6,953 nucleotides of DNA from an uncultured bacterium (GCA_946885425.1 CAMPGJ010000058.1:1-6953); one strand, 5' to 3'; positions 1-4,312 are shown, counted from the stretch's first letter. Numbers and translations are program-made. The notes: generated by a model not told the origin, from the sequence alone.

Positions 1-160
1 GGTGAATACGTTCTCGGGTCTTGTACACACCGCCCGTCAAGGCAGCAAAGTCGGGAGTGGCTGAATCATGCTGTTCGGCGTGAGAAGCCAAGCTTGGCGA
101 TGAAGCTTAAGTCGTAACAAGGTATCCCTAGCCGAAGCTGGGGATGGATCACCTCCTTTC
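1..160 (+). rRNA. rrs: 16S ribosomal RNA, 3' end (partial)
   Basis: This is the 3' terminal part of the small-subunit rRNA; the rest lies left of the window. Seen directly: the universal TGTACACACCGCCCGTCA block at about 22-39, the AAGTCGTAACAAGGTA block at 109-124, and the terminal GGATCACCTCCTTT at 146-159. The anti-Shine-Dalgarno CCTCC at 152-156 matches the GGAGG-type sites before several genes in this window, so SD-dependent initiation is available to this organism. Between the two universal blocks there are about 69 nt against 83 in E. coli (from memory), so helix 44 is shortened. That fits a reduced CPR-type ribosome. The exact mature 3' end is uncertain by one or two bases. No 23S gene follows. 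Confidence 0.97.
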
Positions 161-188
161 TTTTATTTTAATGCGAAATTCAGTTTAG

Positions 189-503
189 GCGGAATGAGCA
201 AATCAAATAGGGGAATAGGGGAAGACATGAAGCTTGTTAGTACAGATATCGCAAGATAGCTGGACGGACAATGGGAATTGTATGGCAACAGGGGAAGTGA
301 TTAGCTCCTGGTTAATTCCGCAACCCCGATCTTATCGGGATTTCACTGCGATCTACGCAAGTAGAACAAAAGTGGACACTTAGGAATTGATAAATCTAAT
401 CTCGCCTTCCTACCACGTCCTGGTTCGAGGTCATTTTATGACCGATGTCCCTTCGTAGCTCTCTAAAACAGAGCGAAGGGGGAAAGCTAAGTGTATTTCA
501 ATT
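189..503 (+). ncRNA. Structured RNA trailer downstream of 16S, unknown class
   Basis: This stretch has no plausible ORF but folds well by eye. GCGGAAT 189-195 pairs with ATTCCGC 315-321, and the helix continues as GAGC/GCTC and AATC/GATT (196-204 with 300-308). Inside it are TATC-GCAA-GATA (247-258) and ACAAT-GGGA-ATTGT (269-282), both with GNRA tetraloops. After it come CCCGAT/ATCGGG (325-339) and TCTAC-GCAA-GTAGA (352-365), again GNRA. ACACTTAG 376-383 pairs with CTAAGTGT 487-494. That helix encloses GGTCAT/ATGACC (429-443) and a bulged hairpin at 449-480 (CCCTTC/GAAGGG outer stem, GCTCT/AGAGC inner stem). I do not recognise RNase P, tmRNA, SRP or 6S RNA in it. It could be the processed trailer of the 16S precursor or an independent ncRNA. 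No clear internal promoter is seen, so co-transcription with 16S is the simpler reading. Confidence 0.6.
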
Positions 504-511
504 GACAAGTA

Positions 512-535
512 AACCTCGCATAGCGGGGTTTTTTT
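512..535 (+). terminator. Intrinsic terminator of the 16S transcript
   Basis: An 8-bp stem, AACCTCGC (512-519) with GCGGGGTT (523-530) and including one T-G pair, closes on a 3-nt ATA loop and runs into a tract of seven T (529-535). This is a canonical rho-independent terminator. It ends the 16S transcript before any 23S or 5S gene. Confidence 0.9.
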
Positions 536-551
536 GTGTCCAAAAATAATT

Positions 552-582
552 TTTACCTCTTATTTTGTTAGGTTTATATAAT
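552..582 (+). promoter_or_regulatory. Probable promoter for tRNA-Cys and the downstream small-gene cluster
   Basis: A perfect TATAAT lies at 577-582 in an AT-rich stretch. Upstream TTTACC at 552-557 could serve as a -35 but with a long 19-bp spacer. It is the first good promoter after the 16S terminator, and no other convincing -10/-35 pair was found before tRNA-Cys. A TTGACA at 622-627 exists but lacks a properly spaced -10. Confidence 0.5.
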
Positions 583-647
583 TACCCTGTAGGTTGCCTC
601 CGAGGCTAGAGTGTGTTAAGATTGACAATAACAGAAGGTATGCTGGC

Positions 648-720
648 GTCAGGTACAAGACTGCACCTGACTTTATACCAGCCGGTCTCCGGCGGAGCCA
701 GATACCGACTGGTATCTGGC
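648..720 (+). promoter_or_regulatory. Highly structured leader of tRNA-Cys with competing hairpins
   Basis: Three strong stems are packed directly before the tRNA: GTCAGGT (648-654) with ACCTGAC (665-671); GCCGG (681-685) with CCGGC (689-693); and a perfect 10-bp stem GCCAGATACC (697-706) with GGTATCTGGC (711-720) on a 4-nt loop. The last stem uses the first three bases of the tRNA (718-720). ATACCAG at 675-681 can instead pair with CTGGTAT at 709-715, which excludes the 10-bp stem. The arrangement resembles a switchable leader, but function is inference: it might guide tRNA 5' maturation, attenuate the downstream genes, or be a remnant of a palindromic repeat. Confidence 0.55.
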
Positions 721-789
721 GCGGTGGCGAAGCGGTAACGCAGGGGTCTGCAAAACCTCCATGCACGGGTTCGATCCCCGTTCGCGCCT
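718..789 (+). tRNA. tRNA-Cys (anticodon GCA)
   Basis: The cloverleaf is complete. Acceptor GGCGCGG 718-724 pairs with TCGCGCC 782-788 (last pair G-T). The anticodon stem GGGGT/ACCTC closes the 7-nt loop at 748-754 with anticodon GCA at 750-752. The T arm ACGGG-TTCGATC-CCCGT lies at 765-781. The discriminator is T at 789, the known identity base of tRNA-Cys. The following bases are CAG, so CCA is not encoded and must be added enzymatically. The next gene starts 45 nt downstream with no terminator between, so tRNA and mRNA are probably made on one transcript. Confidence 0.97.
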
Positions 790-834
790 CAGGACAACAG
801 TTAACAATTAACACGACATAGAGGAGGGAGTATT

Positions 835-1122
835 ATGGCAGGAAAAGAATCATTACAGCAAGAGAAGAGAGGATTTACAGAAACGTATAAGGGATTCAAT
901 AAGCTTACCCGCAATGGTGCATTAGTTGTTGCAGGTGGGGCTGCTGTGTTGGGATTTGGTGCAGTTGCAGTAGCTGCTCTAGGTATTGCTGGGGTAGATC
1001 ATGCTCAGATTAAAGGTATAGAAGCGCTTCAAAAAAGAAGGCAAGAAAAAGAAGTAAAGAAAATTGCAAAATCAGGGACTATTGTTGAATTTAAAAAAAG
1101 TCAGTTTGCAAATGCTGCTTAA
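835..1122 (+). CDS. Small Gly/Ala-rich membrane protein (95 aa), first gene of an unknown cluster
   Basis: I do not recognise this protein. The start is fixed by a strong Shine-Dalgarno site, GAGGAGGGA at 821-829, 5 nt before ATG. Residues 1-27 are hydrophilic and basic. Residues about 28-54 form one long hydrophobic segment very rich in Gly, Ala and Val (LVVAGGAAVLGFGAVAVAAL), resembling a glycine-zipper helix that packs against other helices. Residues 64-88 are strongly charged (QKRRQEKEVKKIAK). The likely topology is a single-span inner membrane protein. The next gene, 11 nt downstream, also encodes a glycine-rich membrane protein, so the two may assemble together; that is inference. There is no signal peptidase site or lipobox. 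Confidence 0.8.
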   Translation: MAGKESLQQEKRGFTETYKGFNKLTRNGALVVAGGAAVLGFGAVAVAALGIAGVDHAQIKGIEALQKRRQEKEVKKIAKSGTIVEFKKSQFANAA

Positions 1123-1133
1123 GGAGGATTATT

Positions 1134-1337
1134 ATGGCAAACGCTGAACAGAGTAGAAATATGGGGGAGAAGATGGGGGATTTTTTGAAGAGGTTTGGTT
1201 TAGTTGGGGCGATGATAGGTGCCATAGGAATTCTCGCTAATATCCAGATTGGTGCGGTCTTATTTAAGGTAGGATTAGGAACAGCAGCTGTAGGATATGC
1301 AGGAGAAAAATTATCAGGATCAGGAAAAAAGAAATAG
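1134..1337 (+). CDS. Small glycine-rich membrane protein (67 aa)
   Basis: Unrecognised. It has a very good Shine-Dalgarno site, AAGGAGG at 1121-1127, overlapping the previous stop codon, 6 nt before ATG; this implies translational coupling to the 95-aa gene. Residues 1-20 are hydrophilic. Residues about 21-57 are hydrophobic with many small-residue spacings (VGAMIGAIGILA, then VGLGTAAVGYAG), enough for one long helix or a tight hairpin of two. The tail GSGKKK is basic and probably cytoplasmic. The glycine pattern and position match the preceding gene, so they are likely partners in one membrane assembly. No catalytic motif is visible. Confidence 0.78.
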   Translation: MANAEQSRNMGEKMGDFLKRFGLVGAMIGAIGILANIQIGAVLFKVGLGTAAVGYAGEKLSGSGKKK

Positions 1338-1348
1338 AGAGGAAATTT

Positions 1349-1525
1349 ATGGAAGACAAAATGAAACTTGATCCAGTTGAGGTAATGATAAACAGTCTTG
1401 TGGAGAGTACAGCAATTATTGCTCCGGTTTTTCAAACGCAATACAATGGAGTACGGGGAGAAATAAGAGAAATTATGAGTAAAAGTGGGAGGAATATGTA
1501 TTCCAGGATGAGAAAACATTTTTAA
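1349..1525 (+). CDS. Small soluble protein (58 aa), unknown
   Basis: ATG at 1349 is preceded by AGAGGAAA (1338-1345), a moderate Shine-Dalgarno site, 11 nt after the previous stop. The frame stays open for 58 codons to TAA at 1523-1525. It fills an otherwise empty gap between two genes of the same cluster, and the next ATG follows after 2 nt. The protein begins MEDKMKLDPVEVMINSLVES and ends in a basic stretch (SGRNMYSRMRKHF). It has no membrane segment or recognised motif; the middle looks amphipathic. It is real mainly by context: spacing, SD and coupling. A long minus-strand ORF covering the same bases is a shadow, because all neighbours with SD sites are on the plus strand. Confidence 0.65.
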   Translation: MEDKMKLDPVEVMINSLVESTAIIAPVFQTQYNGVRGEIREIMSKSGRNMYSRMRKHF

Positions 1526-1527
1526 AT

Positions 1528-1737
1528 ATGGAAAAAGGCCATGAAACATCTGTTACAGATAAAATTGAAAAGAAGGACGCTGATTATACCGGCTATAGTG
1601 AGAAGCAAGCTGATTTAAATCTTGATAAAGGATTTAAATCCAGCCAAATGACAGCACAGACAATACAAAAGGTTGCTGAAAAAAAGAAGAAAGTAGTGAC
1701 TGTATTTCAGAAAGATAAAGTCGGTGAGCAAGAATAA
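1528..1737 (+). CDS. Small charged protein (69 aa), unknown
   Basis: Unrecognised, hydrophilic, lysine-rich protein without membrane segments, likely cytoplasmic or bound to the membrane proteins upstream. Its ATG lies 2 nt after the previous TAA and no SD site is visible, so expression probably depends on translational re-initiation. Residues 1-25 are rich in Asp, Glu and Lys; residues 45-65 form a basic helix-like stretch (QKVAEKKKKVVTVFQKDK). Oddity: after the TAA at 1735-1737 the same frame stays open for another 36 codons to 1848 and encodes a Trp/Tyr/acid-rich peptide (see the next entry). The stop may therefore be recent, or the tail may be a separate micro-gene. Confidence 0.6.
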   Translation: MEKGHETSVTDKIEKKDADYTGYSEKQADLNLDKGFKSSQMTAQTIQKVAEKKKKVVTVFQKDKVGEQE

Positions 1738-1761
1738 GTTACACAAAATCACGCAGTATTT

Positions 1762-1848
1762 TTGAGTGGAATTGAAGGCGATGATTGGCGATGGTATGAA
1801 TACATACCTGAGCTAATCGGCAACGAAGAATTCCGCAGGGAGGATTAA
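1762..1848 (+). CDS. Possible 28-aa micro-ORF or severed C-terminal tail
   Basis: In the same frame as the 69-aa gene, after its stop, an open stretch runs from 1738 to TAA at 1846-1848. A TTG at 1762 could start it; there is no ATG or SD. The encoded peptide (LSGIEGDDWRWYEYIPELIG, then NEEFRRED) is rich in Trp, Tyr and acidic residues and looks more like a real folded segment than random translation. Its end contains the SD of the next gene. It could be a lost C-terminus of the upstream protein, a readthrough extension, or chance. Confidence 0.25.
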   Translation: MSGIEGDDWRWYEYIPELIGNEEFRRED

Positions 1849-1850
1849 TT

Positions 1851-2258
1851 ATGAATACTGAACATTCTAGGCAGAGAGAAGATCAGGGGTTTAGGGAGCC
1901 CCAAAATCGGCAAGAAGAAGCGGATAAGTTAGATCGATTGGTTCGGGATGGAGAGTGGACTGAGCTGAAGCATAATAAAAGATACCAGGAAATGACCACC
2001 GAAGGGAAGATAATCAAAGGTTTGGATGCAGTGAGAGTGAGAGAAGGGGCAGTAAATAGAATGTACTATGAAGAATTGGCAGAAAACCCAGCCAATTCAG
2101 CAGTAATCTATAAGAAGAGTTTGACCCCCTTGAGAAATTTACAAAAAGCTTTGAGAGCTGTGTATGTAGGTAACTTAGATCCCAAAGATGCACCAAAAGA
2201 AATAGTGACTGTTCTTGATATACCGATCACTAATCAGCCCAAAGATCGCTTACCATAA
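1851..2258 (+). CDS. Hypothetical soluble protein (135 aa)
   Basis: Unrecognised last gene of the cluster. The start is supported by GGGAGG at 1838-1843, 7 nt before ATG. Residues 1-30 are very polar and probably disordered (many Gln, Glu, Arg, Asp). Residues 30-115 are charged and predicted by eye to be mostly helical, with segments such as LDRLVRDGEWTELKHNKRY and LTPLRNLQKALRAVYVGNL. The C-terminus is Pro-rich. There is no signal peptide, membrane span or catalytic motif. Its position after two membrane mini-proteins suggests a cytoplasmic partner, but this is inference only. No clear intrinsic terminator follows; a palindromic repeat starts 31 nt after the stop. Confidence 0.8.
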   Translation: MNTEHSRQREDQGFREPQNRQEEADKLDRLVRDGEWTELKHNKRYQEMTTEGKIIKGLDAVRVREGAVNRMYYEELAENPANSAVIYKKSLTPLRNLQKALRAVYVGNLDPKDAPKEIVTVLDIPITNQPKDRLP

Positions 2259-2288
2259 AAAAACTGCTTAAAATTCTATTGCAAAAGC

Positions 2289-2355
2289 GTCATCCTGAAC
2301 TTGTTTCAGGATCTAATAAGGATTTAATGAGATGCTGAAATAAATTCAGCATGAC
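2289..2355 (+). repeat. REP-like two-hairpin palindromic element (67 bp)
   Basis: Two 8-bp hairpins lie side by side: ATCCTGAA (2292-2299) with TTCAGGAT (2305-2312), and ATGCTGAA (2332-2339) with TTCAGCAT (2345-2352), each with a 5-nt loop. The outer ends GTCATCCTGAA and TTCAGCATGAC are inverted repeats of each other (10 of 11), so the whole unit is itself a palindrome. From memory, very similar CATCCTGAACTTGTTTCAGG sequences recur between genes in many bacterial genomes as REP- or MITE-like repeats. It lies between the small-gene cluster and tRNA-Ile and could stabilise the 3' end of the cluster mRNA. Confidence 0.8.
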
Positions 2356-2391
2356 ATGATTAGAGCTAAAATTTAGTTTAAATCCTTCTTA

Positions 2392-2420
2392 TTGGCTCAG
2401 CACTCTTTTTTTGGTAAAAT
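2392..2420 (+). promoter_or_regulatory. Sigma70-type promoter of tRNA-Ile
   Basis: TTGGCT at 2392-2397, a 17-bp spacer, and TAAAAT at 2415-2420. The predicted start near 2427 lies about 6 nt before the mature tRNA 5' end at 2433. Placement and spacing are ideal, so the tRNA has its own promoter rather than sharing one with rRNA. Confidence 0.7.
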
Positions 2421-2432
2421 ACAATGATAAAA

Positions 2433-2506
2433 GGGCGCATAGCTCAGTTGGTTAGAGCGTTACACTGATAATGTAAAGGTCCTTGGTTCGAATCCAAGTG
2501 CGCCCA
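2433..2506 (+). tRNA. tRNA-Ile (anticodon GAT)
   Basis: Acceptor GGGCGCA 2433-2439 pairs perfectly with TGCGCCC 2499-2505, and A is the discriminator at 2506. The D arm contains AGCTCAGTTGGTTAGAGC. The anticodon stem TTACA/TGTAA closes loop CTGATAA (2465-2471) with anticodon GAT at 2467-2469. The T loop is GGTTCGAATCC. The following bases are CACT, so CCA is not encoded. In many bacteria this tRNA sits in the 16S-23S spacer; here it is a separate unit 2.3 kb from 16S. Confidence 0.98.
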
Positions 2507-2512
2507 CACTTC

Positions 2513-2534
2513 GCTCTTTACTTTTGTAAAGAGC
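2513..2534 (+). other. Strong hairpin after tRNA-Ile
   Basis: GCTCTTTAC (2513-2521) and GTAAAGAGC (2526-2534) form a perfect 9-bp stem on a TTTT loop, 7 nt after the tRNA end. There is no T tract directly after it, so it is not a classical terminator; a short T run appears only at 2565-2570. It may mark the 3' end for processing of the tRNA precursor. Confidence 0.6.
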
Positions 2535-2561
2535 TTCGCGTGGCAGGCCACCCCAAAGAGA

Positions 2562-2591
2562 TTGTTTTTTGAATCTGTATTTTGATATACA
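2562..2591 (+). promoter_or_regulatory. Promoter giving a leaderless mRNA for the 72-aa gene
   Basis: TTGTTT at 2562-2567, an 18-bp spacer, and TATACA at 2586-2591. The ATG at 2598 is only 6 nt beyond the -10 box, so transcription would start at or beside the start codon. No Shine-Dalgarno site exists. Confidence 0.5.
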
Positions 2592-2597
2592 GGTTAT

Positions 2598-2816
2598 ATG
2601 CCTCGTGCAAAATCGTCAAAAACGCCAATCAAAGAATTTTTCTCAATAAAGAAAGTACTTATTGCACTCATAATGACGGTGGTCTTGAATTTAATGAGCA
2701 TATTTATGATGGGTTTTACATTAATTTTAGATCCCTTTATTTTTCTTGTAAACATTCTCTTCTATCTGACACTAATTCATCTCTACCGCCGCTGGCGCTC
2801 AAGTAGAACTAATTGA
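2598..2816 (+). CDS. Small two-helix membrane protein (72 aa)
   Basis: Unrecognised integral membrane protein. A basic N-terminus (MPRAKSSKTPIKEFFSIKK) is followed by a hydrophobic segment at about 20-44, a short Asp-Pro turn at 45-46, a second segment at about 47-63, and a basic tail (YRRWRSSRTN). By the positive-inside rule both ends face the cytoplasm and the two helices form a hairpin. It ends in TGA, which helps show that TGA is a stop in this genome. An overlapping ORF in another frame (2582-2806) is less credible: it has no hydrophobic pattern, and its start lies inside the promoter spacer. The promoter geometry implies a leaderless transcript. Confidence 0.7.
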   Translation: MPRAKSSKTPIKEFFSIKKVLIALIMTVVLNLMSIFMMGFTLILDPFIFLVNILFYLTLIHLYRRWRSSRTN

Positions 2817-2845
2817 CGTAACCCAATTGTTAGATTTTTAAAAAA

Positions 2846-2924
2846 TGTAGTGGCGACATTTATGGCGCCTTGGTTGTATCTCGGTCCTTATCACTGCTAA
2901 ATCGCGATAAATCGCGCCACTACA
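2846..2924 (+). mobile_element. 79-bp MITE-like inverted-repeat element
   Basis: Terminal inverted repeats start TGTAGTGGCG and end CGCCACTACA, a perfect 10-bp match; extended to 22 bp, the arms match at 19 positions. The right arm contains an inner CGCGA/TCGCG hairpin. No clear target-site duplication was seen. From memory, sequences of the type GTAG(T/G)GGCGCGATTTATCGC recur as short non-autonomous repeats in many genomes. It carries no gene and ends 19 bp before the -35 box of the aminotransferase gene. Confidence 0.7.
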
Positions 2925-2943
2925 ATATCCCTTGGCCGCAATT

Positions 2944-2972
2944 TTGCAAATTGTTCCGGTGTGAGATATACT
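2944..2972 (+). promoter_or_regulatory. Promoter giving a near-leaderless mRNA for the aminotransferase
   Basis: TTGCAA at 2944-2949, a 17-bp spacer, and TATACT at 2967-2972. The expected start of transcription (about 2979) is 2-3 nt before ATG 2982. This decides the start codon: an in-frame GTG at 2961 lies upstream of the -10 box and could not be on the transcript. There is no Shine-Dalgarno site. Confidence 0.7.
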
Positions 2973-2981
2973 ACACACACT

Positions 2982-3806
2982 ATGGCGGGTTTTGATTATT
3001 TCTCCAAGAACGGGCAGATTTTGTCGATGGGAGAGGCGGTGATTCCTGTTTCTAATGTTGAGTATTCATATGGATTTGGGGTATATGAATCCATGAAAGT
3101 CCGGGGTGGAATTGTTTATTTTGTTGATCAGCATGTTGAAAGGCTTTTTTCTTCGGCAGACGATATTGGGATTACCCATCCATTTACCCGGGAGGATATC
3201 AAGCAATACATTGGAGATCTTGTCGCTAAGCTTGAGCTAGATGCATGTAATATCAAAATCTTATTAATAGGCGGCAGGGAACCTTTATTATTCATCATTC
3301 CATTAGCTCCGCTGTTTCCTGACCGCAAACTCTATTCACAAGGCGCCAGTACTATCACAGTGCAGTATGAGAGGCCATTCCCTCATGCAAAGGCTTTGAA
3401 TATGCTGCAAAGCTATATGGCATATAAAAAAGCAAAAGAGAACGATTGTTATGATGCTTTGCTGTTGGATAAAGCTGGGAATATTCTGGAGGGGACTAGG
3501 ACTAATTTTTTTGCTATTAAAGATAAAACACTCTTCACTCCGCCGAAAGAGCGTGTGCTTGAGGGGGTTGCCCTGCGCACAGTGATCCTTGCCGCACAAA
3601 AGAACGGGTTTACCGTACAGGAGGCAGATATTTCTGAGGCATTGTTAGAGGAATATGATGGAGCCTTCTTAACAAGTACCAGCTCAAAAATTATGCCTAT
3701 TAAGCAGATAGATGATTTTATTTTCTCATCAATTTCAGAAAATCTTCGGGAACTTATGCACCTCTACAATACTTTTTTGGATGACTGTAAAGGCATATTA
3801 AAATAA
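2982..3806 (+). CDS. Class IV PLP-dependent aminotransferase (branched-chain / D-amino-acid type)
   Basis: A fold-type IV enzyme that transfers amino groups with pyridoxal phosphate; the family includes branched-chain aminotransferase (IlvE), D-alanine aminotransferase and aminodeoxychorismate lyase (PabC). The 274-aa length is normal. Visible signatures: YGFGVYESMKVRGG (30-43); the phosphate-binding Arg in HVERLFSSADDIGI (Arg54); the Schiff-base lysine Lys137 in the HAKALNMLQS stretch, aligned from memory with AKAGGNY of IlvE; ALLLDKAGNILEG with Glu170, which contacts the pyridine nitrogen; LEGVALRT (193-200); and TSTSSKIMPI (231-240), which binds phosphate. Substrate cannot be decided: the KVRGG segment is closer to D-amino-acid enzymes, the C-terminal half to IlvE. 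The start at ATG 2982 is chosen from promoter position. It is monocistronic, with no biosynthetic neighbours. Confidence 0.9.
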   Translation: MAGFDYFSKNGQILSMGEAVIPVSNVEYSYGFGVYESMKVRGGIVYFVDQHVERLFSSADDIGITHPFTREDIKQYIGDLVAKLELDACNIKILLIGGREPLLFIIPLAPLFPDRKLYSQGASTITVQYERPFPHAKALNMLQSYMAYKKAKENDCYDALLLDKAGNILEGTRTNFFAIKDKTLFTPPKERVLEGVALRTVILAAQKNGFTVQEADISEALLEEYDGAFLTSTSSKIMPIKQIDDFIFSSISENLRELMHLYNTFLDDCKGILK

Positions 3807-3831
3807 ATATCTTGTCCTCCTGGATAAACTA

Positions 3832-3868
3832 GTGATACTTGTGGTAAACGTGATACTCTTGTTATACT
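3832..3868 (+). promoter_or_regulatory. Promoter embedded in an 18-bp tandem duplication
   Basis: GTGATACT occurs at 3832 and 3850 and GTTATACT at 3861. The two 18-bp units 3832-3849 and 3850-3867 match at 14 of 18 positions. The likely -10 is TATACT 3863-3868, with TTGTGG 3839-3844 as a weak -35 (18-bp spacer). ATG 3875 is 6 nt beyond the -10, so the mRNA should be leaderless. The repeats may be an operator or simply a duplicated promoter. Confidence 0.5.
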
Positions 3869-3874
3869 TTAGAT

Positions 3875-4147
3875 ATGAAATATACCTATTGGTTTAAAGC
3901 GAATAAGAATGGAATGGGGTGGAGGCCGGCTAATTGGAAGGGTTGGCTAATGATTGTTGTATATATTGCGGGATTAGTTTATTCATTCAATCAAGTAGAT
4001 AAGGGAACAAATACTATCAGTGATATATTGATTGGCTTCTTTCCCAAATTTTTAATCTTAACAGCTCTTCTTATTATCCTGACATACCTGAAAGGGGAGT
4101 CAATTGTATGGGGAGAAAAAGAGAAGGATCACCACAAAATCCCCTGA
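3875..4147 (+). CDS. Small two-helix membrane protein with N-terminal aromatic motif (90 aa)
   Basis: Conserved-looking hypothetical membrane protein. The N-terminus YWFKANKNGMGWRPANWKGW (5-24) carries the pattern YWF...GxGW.P..W.GW, which I recall from uncharacterised small membrane proteins of several bacteria; I can name no function. Two hydrophobic segments follow, about 25-38 and 50-72, with a loop KGTNTISD between. The C-terminus (LKGESIVWGEKEKDHHKIP) is charged and probably cytoplasmic. It ends in TGA 4 nt before the inverted-repeat element at 4152. No Shine-Dalgarno site; promoter geometry implies a leaderless message. Confidence 0.8.
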   Translation: MKYTYWFKANKNGMGWRPANWKGWLMIVVYIAGLVYSFNQVDKGTNTISDILIGFFPKFLILTALLIILTYLKGESIVWGEKEKDHHKIP

Positions 4148-4151
4148 ATTT

Positions 4152-4312
4152 ATTTTCCATTTTCCAGGTTCCATTTTCCATTTATGTTAGAATTTTTGAA
4201 GTGAGAAATGAGATCTTCTTGATCTTAATACTTGATTCCTTGATAAAAACGTTCTCCTCTCGCGCTAGAGATTCAACCTCAAATGGAAAATGGTAAATGG
4301 ACAATGGAAAAT
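4152..4312 (+). mobile_element. 161-bp MITE-like element with 32-bp inverted ends
   Basis: The left end 4152-4183 and right end 4281-4312 are inverted repeats matching at 28 of 32 positions. Each end is built from copies of the short unit ATTTTCC. The 97-bp interior has no gene; it holds a small AGATC/GATCT hairpin. It lies exactly between two convergent genes: the left end begins 5 nt after one stop codon, and the right end reaches the first base of the other stop (TTA 4312-4314 on the plus strand). As RNA it would form one long stem from either side, so it may also end transcription both ways. A plus-strand ORF at 4108-4296 is an artefact of this element. Confidence 0.7.

Noticed and set aside
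457..471. boxA-like sequence GCTCTCTAAAACA (rRNA antitermination)
   Set aside because: It resembles the E. coli boxA but forms the inner stem and loop of a bulged hairpin and lies just before a terminator, where antitermination makes no sense.
385..503. Possible pseudoknot AATTGA 385-390 with TCAATT 498-503
   Set aside because: The six bases are AT-rich and contain the self-complementary AATT; such a pairing is likely by chance without comparative support.
800..812. GTTAA-CAA-TTAAC palindrome between tRNA-Cys and the first small gene
   Set aside because: Short and AT-rich with no promoter beside it, so an operator cannot be supported.
560..821. Overlapping ORFs on both strands (560-814 minus, 594-821 plus)
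   Set aside because: Both run through tRNA-Cys and its hairpin leader; their protein sequences have no gene-like pattern and no SD site supports them.
1091..1549. 152-aa minus-strand ORF
   Set aside because: It lies opposite three closely spaced plus-strand genes, two with strong SD sites; its Phe/Pro-rich translation is the usual product of reading purine-rich coding sequence backwards.
718..2506. Region between tRNA-Cys and tRNA-Ile as an integrated element
   Set aside because: No integrase and no duplicated tRNA 3' end (attachment-site repeat) is visible within or around it.
2582..2806. 74-aa plus-strand ORF overlapping the 72-aa membrane protein
   Set aside because: The other frame shows a clean two-helix membrane protein with matching promoter geometry, while this one has no pattern and starts within the promoter.
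2961..2981. GTG at 2961 as start of the aminotransferase
   Set aside because: It lies before the TATACT -10 box, so it would not be transcribed; ATG 2982 gives the normal family N-terminus.
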